Assembly (NCBI GenBank): GCA_034421515.1
Contig: DAOUKH010000047.1
Span: 1 to 64,000 of the forward strand
Length of the DNA stretch: 64,000 nt
Source: DAOUKH01 sp034421515
Lineage (GTDB): Bacteria; Chloroflexota; Dehalococcoidia; SHYB01
Direction of reading: 5' to 3'
This document shows positions 33,643 to 42,756 of this stretch, in pieces. A program made the translations under genes and the position numbers. Numbering within the stretch: the first letter of the stretch is position 1; the number at the start of each line of letters is the position of its first letter. The notes under the pieces are model-generated. The model had not been told where the DNA came from. It saw nothing but the letters and a program-made list of their open reading frames with translations, and did not search any database.

Positions 33643-34773
33643 ATGGCGAAGGGCGGCTTCAAGATCATGGACTCGGACATGCATGTGTTCGAGCCCCCCG
33701 ACCTGTGGCAGCGCTACACCGCTCCCGAGTTCCGGGACAGCGCCCCCCGCTGCATGACGGACGAACCCCGCGACTTCGCCATGCAGTTCCTGGGCGAGAT
33801 CATCCCCGTTCCTTCGCTGCATGAAGACGAGGTCAGCATCGAGGCCCGCCGCCAGACCGAGGAGAACCAGTCCCGCCAATACGCGCATGCCATCGAGCGC
33901 ATGTGGGACTCAGAGTCCCAGGTCCAGGCGATGGACTCCGAGGGCATCGACGTCGCGGCCATGTATCCGAGCCGGGGTCTCATGCCCCTGGCCATCGACG
34001 GCATCGATCCCGCGCTGGGCGCCGCCGTCGCCGCGGCCTACAACGACTGGCTCCACGAGTTCTGCCAACGCGACCCCGTCCGGATGTTCGGCGTCGCGAT
34101 GGTGTCGCTGCACGACGTGCCCTCCGCCATAGAAGAGGCGCGGCGGACGGTCCGGGACTACGGTTTCCGGGGCGTTTTCCTGCGCCCGAACTTCATCAAC
34201 GGCCGCCCCTGGCACGACTCCTACTACGACCCCTTCTGGGCCGCCATCGAAGAGCTCGGCATCGGTGTCGGCTTCCACGAAGGCGGAGCCATCCCCGCAG
34301 CGCAGGTCGGCAAGGAGCTTGAGTCCGAGGCGCTGCACCATATCGTGTCGCATCCCCTGGAAATGATGCTTGCGGGGGTCAGCCTCATCGGCGGCGGCGT
34401 GTTCGAGCGGTTCCCCGGCCTGCGCGTCGCCTTCCTGGAGGCGAACTGCTCGTGGGTCCCCTGGATGCTGTGGCGAATGGACGACGTGCTGGAGCCGACG
34501 ACCTGGGCCGGACTCCAGCACCTCGACCTGAAGCGCAAGCCGAGCGAGTACTTCGAGCGCCACTGCTACGTTTCGATCGAGCCCGACGAAGAGCCGGCGA
34601 AGAATGTTCTGTCCATGATCGGGCAGCAGAACATCGTCTTTTCTACCGACTATCCCCATCTTGACTCGAAGTTCCCCAAGGCCGTCGACTACTTCCTCGA
34701 CCAACCGATAGAGTCGGACGAGAAGCGGCGGTTTTTGTGGGAGAACTGCGCCCACTTCTACGGATTTTCTTGA
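33643..34773 (+). CDS. Amidohydrolase family protein (amidohydrolase-2 type)
   Basis: A 376-residue ACMSD-like metal-dependent hydrolase/decarboxylase. IMDSDMHVFEPPDLWQRY carries the DxDxH motif. GVGFHEGGA and IVSHPLEMM hold the ring His residues, and STDYPHLDSKFP has the catalytic Asp. GAGGGGGG-type ribosome binding precedes ATG 33643. It is the first gene after a good promoter. Similar to those at 30388 and 54333, sharing the DM/DG-HV-EP opening. Substrate unknown. Confidence 0.88.
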   Translation: MAKGGFKIMDSDMHVFEPPDLWQRYTAPEFRDSAPRCMTDEPRDFAMQFLGEIIPVPSLHEDEVSIEARRQTEENQSRQYAHAIERMWDSESQVQAMDSEGIDVAAMYPSRGLMPLAIDGIDPALGAAVAAAYNDWLHEFCQRDPVRMFGVAMVSLHDVPSAIEEARRTVRDYGFRGVFLRPNFINGRPWHDSYYDPFWAAIEELGIGVGFHEGGAIPAAQVGKELESEALHHIVSHPLEMMLAGVSLIGGGVFERFPGLRVAFLEANCSWVPWMLWRMDDVLEPTTWAGLQHLDLKRKPSEYFERHCYVSIEPDEEPAKNVLSMIGQQNIVFSTDYPHLDSKFPKAVDYFLDQPIESDEKRRFLWENCAHFYGFS

Positions 34774-34857
34774 GCAGCCCTCCCACTGCCGCCCGGAACA
34801 GGGCCCCGCTCGCTCTCCGGTGTGGGGCTACCCATTCGAAGCTAGCGATTGGAGAGT

Positions 34858-36000
34858 ATGGCGATAGGCAACGGCGCTTCCGTTACCGGACGGGTCGCGA
34901 TCCTGAAGGACGCCGGGCAGGGCTTCGAGCTGCAGGAGTACGAGGTCCCCGAACCCGAGCCGGGCGCGATGGTGATCAAGGTCGCGATGGCCGGCGTGTG
35001 CGGCTCCGACCTGCACGCGTGGCGCGGCGACCTTGAGGACAGCGCCCCCTGGGGAGCCGTGCAAAGCGCCGGCGTGACGCAGGGCCACGAGATGGTCGGC
35101 TCGGTCTACCGTCTCGGCAAGGGCGTCGCTTCCGACGCGCTGGGCCGTCCGCTGCGGGAAGGCGACCGGATCTGCCACATGCTGAGCCTGGGCTGCTTCC
35201 ATTGCCACGCGTGCGCACGCGGCCTGTATAACCTCTGCCAGAACCTCCGCGGGCTGTTCCGTCCCGCCGGGGAGTGGCCCTACTTCACCGGGACCTTCTC
35301 CGACTACTATTACCTGCCTCCCGTCCACTTCGTGTACCGCGTGCCCGATGAGCTCCCCGATAGCCTGGTGGCCTCCGTCAACTGCGCGATGTCGGCGGTG
35401 ATGCAGGGGCTGACCACCGTCGGCGTGCTGGAGGGGGAGGCCGTCGTGATTCAGGGCGCGGGCGGACTCGGCCTGTCGGCGACGGCCATCGCCAAGGACA
35501 TGGGCGCCTACCCCATCATCGTGCTCGACCGGCTGGAGCCCCGGCTGCAGTTGGCCCTGGAGTTCGGGGCCGACTACACGATCAATGTGCAAGACACCGC
35601 CTCGGCGGACGAGAGAATCGGGCGCGTCCGGGAGCTCACCGAAGGGGTGGGCGCCAACGTGGTGGTCGAGCTGGTTGGGCTGGCGGAGCTGCTGCCCGAG
35701 GGCGTGGATATGCTGCGGGCCGGGGGCACGTTCCTCGAGATCGGCAACATGGTCTGGGGGAAGACGGTGCCGTTCGATCCCTCGACCATGCTCTCCGGCA
35801 AGCGCATCATCGGCTCGGCCGGCTCGCAGCCGTGGGTGATCCCGAAGGTGCTACAGTTTCTCCTCAAGAACCGCGAACGCTTTCCGTTCGAGAAGCTCGC
35901 ATCGCACACGTTCCCGTTGGAGAAGATAAACGAGGCGTTTGAAGAGGCGGAATGGGCCGGCCGTCATACGAACGTCGTACGAGCGTACCTGACGCCATGA
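34858..36000 (+). CDS. Zinc-dependent alcohol dehydrogenase family protein
   Basis: A 380-residue medium-chain dehydrogenase/reductase. Catalytic zinc ligands are Cys in GVCGSDLH and His in GHEMVG. The structural zinc loop is CFHCHACARGLYNLC, four Cys. The NAD site is GAGGLGLSATAIAKD. It oxidises an alcohol or hydroxy compound with NAD. ATG 34858 is used; a TTG 9 nt upstream is possible. It is 85 bp after the amidohydrolase and 10 nt before the LLM oxidoreductase, in one operon. Confidence 0.9.
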   Translation: MAIGNGASVTGRVAILKDAGQGFELQEYEVPEPEPGAMVIKVAMAGVCGSDLHAWRGDLEDSAPWGAVQSAGVTQGHEMVGSVYRLGKGVASDALGRPLREGDRICHMLSLGCFHCHACARGLYNLCQNLRGLFRPAGEWPYFTGTFSDYYYLPPVHFVYRVPDELPDSLVASVNCAMSAVMQGLTTVGVLEGEAVVIQGAGGLGLSATAIAKDMGAYPIIVLDRLEPRLQLALEFGADYTINVQDTASADERIGRVRELTEGVGANVVVELVGLAELLPEGVDMLRAGGTFLEIGNMVWGKTVPFDPSTMLSGKRIIGSAGSQPWVIPKVLQFLLKNRERFPFEKLASHTFPLEKINEAFEEAEWAGRHTNVVRAYLTP

Positions 36001-36010
36001 GGTCACCCGC

Positions 36011-37111
36011 ATGAAATTCGGCCTGTTCATGATGCCGCTGCATCACCCCACGGAGAACCCTACGCTGGCGTTCCAGCGGGACCTTCAACTGATCGAGTAC
36101 GTGGAGGGCCTGGGTTTCGAGGAGATATGGGTCGGCGAGCATCACACGGGGGGATGGGAGACCATCCCATCGCCGGACATCTTCATCGGCGCGGCGGCGC
36201 AGCGCACGAAGCGGATCCGCATCGGTACCGGGGTGGTCAGTCTGCCCTTCCAGCATCCGTTTCTGGTGGCGGAGCGGATGGCCTTCCTCGACCACCTCAC
36301 CTACGGCCGGACGATGTTGGGGATCGGCCCTGGCGTCCTGCCGTCGGACGCCAAGCTGTTCGGCATCGACGCCGCTCATCTCCGCCCCATGCTGAACGAA
36401 GCGCTGGACATCATTCTCAAGCTCTACCGGGAACCAGGCCCGGTGACGTTCGAGGGCGAGCACTGGACCCTCAAGGATATGGCGCTGCAACTGAGGCCAT
36501 ACCAGAAGCCGCACCTGCCTTTGGCCGTGGCCAGCGCGGGCGGCGCGAATAGCTTGGAGTTGGCCGGCAAGTACGGCCTGCTGTTGCTCTCGGCGTTATT
36601 CTCGGCGGGCCAAAGCGGAGAAGGACTGGCCGAGGGCTGGGAGAAGGTCGAGGAAGCGGCGCGGGTCAACGGCCGGACGGCCAACCGCGACGACTGGCGG
36701 ATCGCCAGCTATGTGTACGTCGGCGACACGACGCAAGGAGCGCTCGACGACGTCCGCGGCGGCTCCAGCCGCGAAGAGGACGAGTACCTTGCCCATACCG
36801 GTTATCCTTGGCCGGGAAGGGTGTGGATGGTGGGCGACCCCGATCACGTCGCGCGGCAGATCAAGACCCTCGAAGAGGAGACCGGCGGTTTCGGCGGCCT
36901 CTTGCTGGTCTCACCGGAGTGGACGTCGACCGAGAAATGGAACCACAGCCTCGATCTTTTCGCCCGCTATGTGATGCCTCAGTTCCAAGACAGCCTGGGG
37001 CCGGTGAGGGGCGCCTACGAGCGTATGGTGCAAGACAACGCTGCCGGGCTGCTCGGCAACCCGGCAAGCCAACCGGTCTCGAATCCGTCAGAGAAGACCT
37101 TTGTCGATTGA
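36011..37111 (+). CDS. LLM class flavin-dependent oxidoreductase
   Basis: A 366-residue luciferase-like monooxygenase. MKFGLFMMPLHHP, FEEIWVGEHHTGGWETIPSPD, RIRIGTGVVSLPFQHP and GRTMLGIGPGVLPSDA are characteristic of FMNH2-dependent alkanal/alkane-type LLM enzymes. An AEGWEKVEEAARVNGR helix and GDPDHVARQIKTLEEETGG complete the barrel. It would split O2 to hydroxylate or cleave a small organic. It follows the zinc dehydrogenase by 10 nt, so alcohol product oxidation is a plausible link (inference). Confidence 0.9.
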   Translation: MKFGLFMMPLHHPTENPTLAFQRDLQLIEYVEGLGFEEIWVGEHHTGGWETIPSPDIFIGAAAQRTKRIRIGTGVVSLPFQHPFLVAERMAFLDHLTYGRTMLGIGPGVLPSDAKLFGIDAAHLRPMLNEALDIILKLYREPGPVTFEGEHWTLKDMALQLRPYQKPHLPLAVASAGGANSLELAGKYGLLLLSALFSAGQSGEGLAEGWEKVEEAARVNGRTANRDDWRIASYVYVGDTTQGALDDVRGGSSREEDEYLAHTGYPWPGRVWMVGDPDHVARQIKTLEEETGGFGGLLLVSPEWTSTEKWNHSLDLFARYVMPQFQDSLGPVRGAYERMVQDNAAGLLGNPASQPVSNPSEKTFVD

Positions 37112-37166
37112 TGGTGGTGGCCGATAGACCGTTGCGCTGCAACGGAAGGAAAGGAGTGGGCATATC

Positions 37167-38987
37167 ATGAGGTTACCGAAACGCTTCATAGCCCTAGTGT
37201 CGCTGCTCGCGGCTTTGGCGCTGCTGGTGGGCGCCTGCAGTGGGCCGGACGGACCCCCAGGACCGGCGGGACCTGCGGGGCCGGCAGGACCGGCGGGGCC
37301 GGCAGGACCGGCAGGGCCGGCAGGGCCGGAGGGCGCAGAAGGGCCGGCAGGCGGCGACGCCATGATGCCGAAGGACACGCCCGAGCCGACGGCCATGCCT
37401 GAGCCTACGGCGACGGCCATGCCAGAACCCACGGCGACACCGGTACCCACGGCGACGCCTATACCCACGGCCACGCCGGTGCCGGAGCCGACGGCCGACG
37501 CAAGACGGGGCGGCGAGTTCATCGGCGTGCAGTTCGCCAGCCCGGCCGACCTCGATCCCATCGCGGCCCGCTCCGTGGAGTTCTTCCACGGCGTCGGCCA
37601 GGCATACAGCCAGCTCGTCCAGTACAACTTCGAGCAGCCGATCGACGCCATCATCCCCGACCTCGCCGAGAGCTGGGAGGTGGAAGGTGGACAGGTCTAC
37701 ACCTTCACCCTTCGCGAAGGGGTGACCTGGCACGACGGCACCCCGCTCGTGGCTGAAGACATCGTCTGGGCCATCGGGAAGCTGCAAGAGGTAGAAGGGC
37801 AAAGGCGCGGCGAGTTCGCTTCCGTCGAAAGCGTCGAAGCTCCGGACGATCGGACGGTCCGCATGACGCTGGTGAAGCCGCGCGTCTCATGGCTGGCGGT
37901 GCTCGGCCTGTACACGGGCCCAATCGCACCGAGACATGTCTATGAGGCTCAAGGCGGCGACCTCACACAAGGCCCGGTCGTCGGCACCGGCCCGTTCATG
38001 TTCCAGGAATTCGAGTTGGACCAGCACATTGAGATGGTCCGCTACGAGAACTTCTACGAGCCGGGGGTCCCGTACCTGGACCTCATCCGCGTCCTGATCA
38101 TCGCCGATGAGGCGACCCGGCTGGCCGCTTTCCGCGCCGGGCGAGTCCACACGCTTTGGATGGGCGCGACGTGGGTGAACAGGCTGCAAGTGGAGGACCT
38201 CCAGCGCAGCGTGCCCGACCTCTCGCCCAACGAGCACGAGGCGATGCAGGCCAAGATCATCCTGGTCAACTCCAATACGCCGCCCTTCGATGACGTTCGG
38301 GTACGTCGGGCGATGTTCCTGGCGGTCGACCGTTGGGCCGCGCTGCAAGTGCTGCCGGACACCGTGAGACCGGCCGGGCCCGTGGTGCCGCCCAACTGGG
38401 CGATTCCGGACGAGGAGCTGTTCCAGCTTCCCGGCTACCGCCAAGGCGATGCGAAGGAGCAGGACCGCGAGGAGGCCAGGCGATTGCTCGCCGAGGCGGG
38501 CTATCCCGACGGCTTCGAGACGTCCATCTTGACGATCGCGGACCTCCAGCGGCACGTGGACCTCTCGGTGTTCATCGTCGACCAGCTCCAGACCGTCGGC
38601 ATCAACGTCGAGAACAAGCTGTTGCCGGTGGGGGACTGGTTCGGACCGTTCGCGCAGACCTTCGACTTCGCGCTGATTACGGTTGAGGCCAACGTCCAGT
38701 ATCCGGACCCGGACTCGGCGGCGGGCAACATCATGCCGGGCATCTGGACCCACCTGGAAGACCAGGAGATGTTCGACCTGTTCGACGCTCAGAGCAACGA
38801 GACCGATCAAGACCGCCGGCGCGAGATCGTGAAGGACCTGCAGCTTCGCATGATGGAAGTCGTGAACATGGTGCCGATCGCATGGTTCAACGACTTCTAT
38901 CCGACTCGGCCCGAGGTGCAGGACTTTGTGGCGCCGCTCGGCGTCTGGAGTCGCCATCGGCTCGACCGTGTCTGGTTGGAGAGTTAG
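37167..38987 (+). CDS. ABC transporter substrate-binding lipoprotein (family 5), with collagen-like tether
   Basis: A 606-residue extracellular solute-binding protein of the oligopeptide/nickel family. A signal peptide ends in LLVGAC with lipidated Cys24. Residues 26-55 are a collagen-like GPAGPAG repeat, and 60-112 a PTATP-rich linker. The binding fold starts near 113 (RRGGEFIGVQFASPADLDPI) and includes YTFTLREGVTWHDGTPLVAED, the family signature. The ATG at 37167 has AAGGAG upstream. Its partners are the permeases at 42757 and 43710, but no ATPase gene is within the window. Ligand unknown. Confidence 0.92.
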   Translation: MRLPKRFIALVSLLAALALLVGACSGPDGPPGPAGPAGPAGPAGPAGPAGPAGPEGAEGPAGGDAMMPKDTPEPTAMPEPTATAMPEPTATPVPTATPIPTATPVPEPTADARRGGEFIGVQFASPADLDPIAARSVEFFHGVGQAYSQLVQYNFEQPIDAIIPDLAESWEVEGGQVYTFTLREGVTWHDGTPLVAEDIVWAIGKLQEVEGQRRGEFASVESVEAPDDRTVRMTLVKPRVSWLAVLGLYTGPIAPRHVYEAQGGDLTQGPVVGTGPFMFQEFELDQHIEMVRYENFYEPGVPYLDLIRVLIIADEATRLAAFRAGRVHTLWMGATWVNRLQVEDLQRSVPDLSPNEHEAMQAKIILVNSNTPPFDDVRVRRAMFLAVDRWAALQVLPDTVRPAGPVVPPNWAIPDEELFQLPGYRQGDAKEQDREEARRLLAEAGYPDGFETSILTIADLQRHVDLSVFIVDQLQTVGINVENKLLPVGDWFGPFAQTFDFALITVEANVQYPDPDSAAGNIMPGIWTHLEDQEMFDLFDAQSNETDQDRRREIVKDLQLRMMEVVNMVPIAWFNDFYPTRPEVQDFVAPLGVWSRHRLDRVWLES

Positions 38988-39015
38988 CGCCTTCAACATA
39001 GTGAGGGAATAAGGG

Positions 39016-39053
39016 CTCCACGGGGCGGCTCGCACCGCGGCCGTCCCGTGGAG
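39016..39053 (+). terminator. Strong hairpin between binding-protein gene and dehydratase gene
   Basis: CTCCACGGG (39016-39024) and CCCGTGGAG (39045-39053) are perfect 9-bp arms with a GC-rich 20-nt loop that can pair further. No U-run follows, so this is better seen as an attenuator or mRNA-end stabiliser that would keep binding-protein levels above the downstream genes. Confidence 0.5.
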
Positions 39054-39099
39054 TACCATGCCTCCCGAATTTCTGACGGCCCATGGGGGAAATCAATCG

Positions 39100-40233
39100 A
39101 TGACCACAGACAGGGACGAAATCCTGGCGTTGTATGAAGGGCAGGCCCGCGACGAAGTCGAGGACTTGCTCTCCAAAGTCGGCGTCATCCAACAATCCAC
39201 CTACACCTACAACAAGTACGCGACGACCGACTCAATACGACACTTCGCCGAGGGCATCGGTGACGACAACCCCCTATGGTCGGACGAGGACTACGGGGCG
39301 AAGACGCGGTATGGATCGGTCGTCGCTCCCCCAAGCTTCATTTGGAGCTGCAACCCGGACGGCGGCTATTACCTCGACCACTTCACGGGTCTGATGATCG
39401 GATCGGTCTACAAGTTCTACAAGCCGATCAAGGCCGGCGAGCGCATCGACGTGACGTGGACGATCCCCGAGGTCAGGACCCAGCACACGCGCCACGCCAG
39501 CCCCGCACTCCGGGAACCGCACCAGTACTTCTATAGGGACAAGGACGGCGACCTCTTCGCCGAGCTGATACAGATCGAATACCGCTTCCTCCGCAAGGAC
39601 ATCAACCATGACCAGTACCTCGCCGAGGAAGTCACCCGGCCGACCTATACCGACGAGGAGCTTCAGGCGATCGACGACTGCTATGCGGCGGAACAGCGGC
39701 GAGGCTCCGAGCCCCGGTACTGGGAAGACGTCAACGTCGGCGACGAGCTGCCTACCATCGTCAAGGGTCCTTGGAGCATCCGCGATGCGGTCTCCTACTA
39801 CATGGGCATCGGCTCCGAGCCGCATAGCGCCTTCCGTAACTTCTGGAAGTACAAGGCCAACGCGCGTCCCTACTACATCCTGATCGACCCAGTGTCGGGG
39901 TTGCCGGAAGTCATGCGGATGCACCACGTGGGGACGGCCCACGCTCGCGCCCGCGGATTCCCGTTCGCGTTCGAGGTCGGCCCCAGCCGGGTCGCCAGCC
40001 AGATGCACTGCATCACGAACTGGATGGGCGACGACGGCTTCCTCGTCGACATCGAATCGCGCCTGCGGCGCCCCGTCTGCGAAGGGGACACCTACTGGTT
40101 GAGCGGCACGGTCACGAAGAAGCTCGAAGATGATCGTGGGCGCCTCGTCAAAGTGGAGATCACCGCGGTCAACCAACGCGGCGAGGAAACCGCGCCCGCC
40201 TGGGCCACCATAGCGCTGCCGAGCCGCGGTTGA
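39100..40233 (+). CDS. FAS1-like dehydratase / MaoC-type double hot-dog protein
   Basis: A 377-residue protein with two hot-dog modules, resembling hydroxyacyl-CoA dehydratases of the MaoC/FAS1-like dehydratase group. The N-terminal half has YNKYATTDSIRHFAEGIGDDNPLW, the characteristic lead-in, and SVVAPPSFIW. The C-terminal half has EDVNVGDELPTIVKGPWSIRD and an MHHVGTAHARARGFPFAFE strand. The ATG at 39100 (MTTDRDEIL) has GGGGGA at good distance; the in-frame ATG at 39058 lacks a site. It sits between the binding protein and a CoA-transferase, so it likely acts on the CoA ester formed there. Confidence 0.8.
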   Translation: MTTDRDEILALYEGQARDEVEDLLSKVGVIQQSTYTYNKYATTDSIRHFAEGIGDDNPLWSDEDYGAKTRYGSVVAPPSFIWSCNPDGGYYLDHFTGLMIGSVYKFYKPIKAGERIDVTWTIPEVRTQHTRHASPALREPHQYFYRDKDGDLFAELIQIEYRFLRKDINHDQYLAEEVTRPTYTDEELQAIDDCYAAEQRRGSEPRYWEDVNVGDELPTIVKGPWSIRDAVSYYMGIGSEPHSAFRNFWKYKANARPYYILIDPVSGLPEVMRMHHVGTAHARARGFPFAFEVGPSRVASQMHCITNWMGDDGFLVDIESRLRRPVCEGDTYWLSGTVTKKLEDDRGRLVKVEITAVNQRGEETAPAWATIALPSRG

Positions 40234-40267
40234 AGACACCCGACGGCTCGACCGCCGTGGAGGCCCT

Positions 40268-42742
40268 ATGCCATCGGACCGGGGGACGCAAGCGGTCTCG
40301 GCTTCGGGCCTGGACGGCGCTCCGGACGTAGCCCTCGCCGGCACCACCGTCCTGGAGCTCGGCGCGAATAACGTTGCCTCCTCCTTCGGGGCGAGGCTCC
40401 TTGGCGGCTATGGGGCCCGCGTTATCAAGGTCGAGCCTCCCGGCGGCGATCCGCTGCGGCATGCTCCGCCGCTGGTCTCGAGCGGGGACGGCCAGTGGAG
40501 CGCGCTCTTCACCCACCTCGCGGCGGGGAAAGAGAGCATCGTCCTCGACTTGATGACGGGGGACGACGAGGAACGGTTCGGCGACCTTCTGCAGGGCGCC
40601 GACATCGTGATCGACGGTCTGGGCCGCGAGGCGCGAGCGCGGGCCGGGATCGACTGGGAAGACCTGCGGCGCCGGAATCCCCGCGCCGTCGTGGCCGTAG
40701 TTGAGCCGTATGGAAGCACCGGCCCGAATCGGGACCGGATGGCGACCGAGCTCACGATCTTGGCGGAGAGCGGCTACCTCGACTTATGTGGTGACCCCGA
40801 CCGGCTACCCGTCAAGCCCTACGGCTATCAGGCCTATCGCCTTGCCGGGCTGCACGCCGCGCTGGCGTCGTTGAGCGCGCGGCGCATGGCGCGGCGCACC
40901 GGGCAGGGCACCATGATCGACGTCTCGGTCCAAGAGAGCCTGCTCTTCTGTCTGGGCGGGGCGGCGGCGTGGTTCCAGCACACAGGCGAGCCCTACGTCC
41001 GCGCGCGGTCGCGGGTGGCGCACTCCATCGCTAGAGCCCGCTATCCGGGCAACCTCCTGCGGTGCAGCGACGGACTTATTTTCATGAACACCGGACACAA
41101 CCAGGAGTCCGTCGCGATACTGCTCGGCGAACCTTCGGTCGGGTCGCAGGAGCTATGGGACACGGCCGCTGCCCGCGCCGACGAGTTGGACGCCCTGTGC
41201 GAGCGGTGGACGACGACCGTCACGCGCGCCGAGGCGTCGGACCTGGGGCAGGAGCTCAGGGTGGGGATCGCGCCGGTCCTCGCGCCTCAGGAGGTGCTCG
41301 ACAACCAGCACCTGGCCGAGCGGGAGTTCTTTGTTGCAATGGCGAGCAACGGGACGAGCGTCCGGGTTCCCGGCGCGCCCGTCCGAATGTCCCAGAGCGC
41401 CTGGGTGACGAAAGGGGCGCCCGCGCTTGGTGAACAGACAGAGGCGGCGCTCGAAAGCCTCCGAACCAAGAACAGCCACGAGGAACCTGTCGTCCGCGGC
41501 GGCAAGCTGCCGCTCGAGGGCCTGCGTGTACTCGACGTCACCGAATACGTCGCCGGCCCCCTGGCGACGCAGGCCCTGGTGTCGCTCGGGGCGGAGGTCA
41601 TCAAGATCGAGCGCCCCTATCTCTCAGACCACCGCCAGCAGATGTACGGCCCCATACCCGGCCCACTGCCCGGCGCGCCGGACGAGCCGTGGAACCGCGT
41701 GCTCTGGTTCAACGAGCTCAACCGGGGCAAGACGGGGATCGCGCTCGACCTCAGTCACCCTCGGGGCGCGGATATCTTTCGACGGTTGGCGGCCATATCC
41801 GACGTGGTCATCGACAACTTCAGCGCCCGCGTCATGCCCAACCTGGGGCTCGACTACGACCGCCTCCGCTCCGTGAATCCCTCGATCATCAGCCTGAGCA
41901 TCTCCGGCTACGGGGCCACCGGGCCCTGGGCGAACTGGATCGCCAGCGGCCCCTCGATCGATTCAGCAACCGGCATGGCGTGGCTCACGGGGTATCCGGA
42001 CGGAGGGCCGCTTCGCCCCGGCAATTTCAACCCCGATATCATCGCCGCACTCATGGCCGCCCATGCCATCGTGGTTGCCCTAGAGCACCGCGACCAGACC
42101 GGCGTGGGGCAGAGGATCGACCTGTCGATGGTGGAGAGCGTGGCGCACTTCCTCGGCGAGGCCTTAATCGCGACGGCCGCCGGCGCAGCGGTCGAAGAAC
42201 GCCAAGGGAATCGAGAACCGGAGGGGGCCCCCTCCGGCGTGTATCCCACGGGCGACGGCCGCGTCGTGGCGCTCTCCGTGACTCCGGACGCCGCTTGGCG
42301 GGCCTTGGTCAAGGCCGTGGGCGAGAAGACGCTTCCCCTGCCGGCAGACGCGACCATGGGGGAGCGCCGGGCGCGGCACGCCGAACTCGACGATGCCCTC
42401 GGGGCTTGGGCGAACGCTCAACCACTGCAGGACGTCATCGCCACGCTCGACGCGTGCGGCGTGGCGTATGGTGTCGTGAGGACGTCGTCCGATCTGCACG
42501 AGGACCCGCACTTGACCGCGCGCGGCGCGCTTTCGAAAGTGGCGGAATTTCAGATTGCGGAGACGCTCTACCCTCGGTTCGCGTGGCTGATCGATGGGGT
42601 CGAGGACCCGGCATCGGCGCCCGCGCATCTCTATGGACAACACAGCGCCGCCGTATTCAGGGACGTGATCGGTCTCTCCGATAGCGAAGTGCGGAGCCTC
42701 TATGACAACGGGGTGTCCAAGGAGGCGCCCACGTTGTTCTAG
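40268..42742 (+). CDS. Double-length CaiB/BaiF CoA-transferase (fusion of two copies)
   Basis: An 824-residue protein made of two head-to-tail family III CoA-transferase domains, about 20-395 and 415-815. Each has the hallmark strand (ARVIKVEPPGGDPLR; GAEVIKIERPYLSD) and a GQ-V-S motif: TMIDVSVQES in the first and RIDLSMVES in the second, with Glu at the position of the usual catalytic Asp. Family III enzymes are interlocked dimers, so a fusion may fold as a pseudo-dimer. It follows the dehydratase after 34 nt and precedes the permease after 14 nt, tying CoA activation to uptake. Substrates unknown. Confidence 0.88.
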   Translation: MPSDRGTQAVSASGLDGAPDVALAGTTVLELGANNVASSFGARLLGGYGARVIKVEPPGGDPLRHAPPLVSSGDGQWSALFTHLAAGKESIVLDLMTGDDEERFGDLLQGADIVIDGLGREARARAGIDWEDLRRRNPRAVVAVVEPYGSTGPNRDRMATELTILAESGYLDLCGDPDRLPVKPYGYQAYRLAGLHAALASLSARRMARRTGQGTMIDVSVQESLLFCLGGAAAWFQHTGEPYVRARSRVAHSIARARYPGNLLRCSDGLIFMNTGHNQESVAILLGEPSVGSQELWDTAAARADELDALCERWTTTVTRAEASDLGQELRVGIAPVLAPQEVLDNQHLAEREFFVAMASNGTSVRVPGAPVRMSQSAWVTKGAPALGEQTEAALESLRTKNSHEEPVVRGGKLPLEGLRVLDVTEYVAGPLATQALVSLGAEVIKIERPYLSDHRQQMYGPIPGPLPGAPDEPWNRVLWFNELNRGKTGIALDLSHPRGADIFRRLAAISDVVIDNFSARVMPNLGLDYDRLRSVNPSIISLSISGYGATGPWANWIASGPSIDSATGMAWLTGYPDGGPLRPGNFNPDIIAALMAAHAIVVALEHRDQTGVGQRIDLSMVESVAHFLGEALIATAAGAAVEERQGNREPEGAPSGVYPTGDGRVVALSVTPDAAWRALVKAVGEKTLPLPADATMGERRARHAELDDALGAWANAQPLQDVIATLDACGVAYGVVRTSSDLHEDPHLTARGALSKVAEFQIAETLYPRFAWLIDGVEDPASAPAHLYGQHSAAVFRDVIGLSDSEVRSLYDNGVSKEAPTLF

Positions 42743-42756
42743 CCCGGACTTGAGCC

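Noticed and set aside
37256..37335. Collagen-like GPA repeat as an independent gene
   Set aside because: It is in frame with the binding-protein signal peptide and the downstream fold, so it is a tether.
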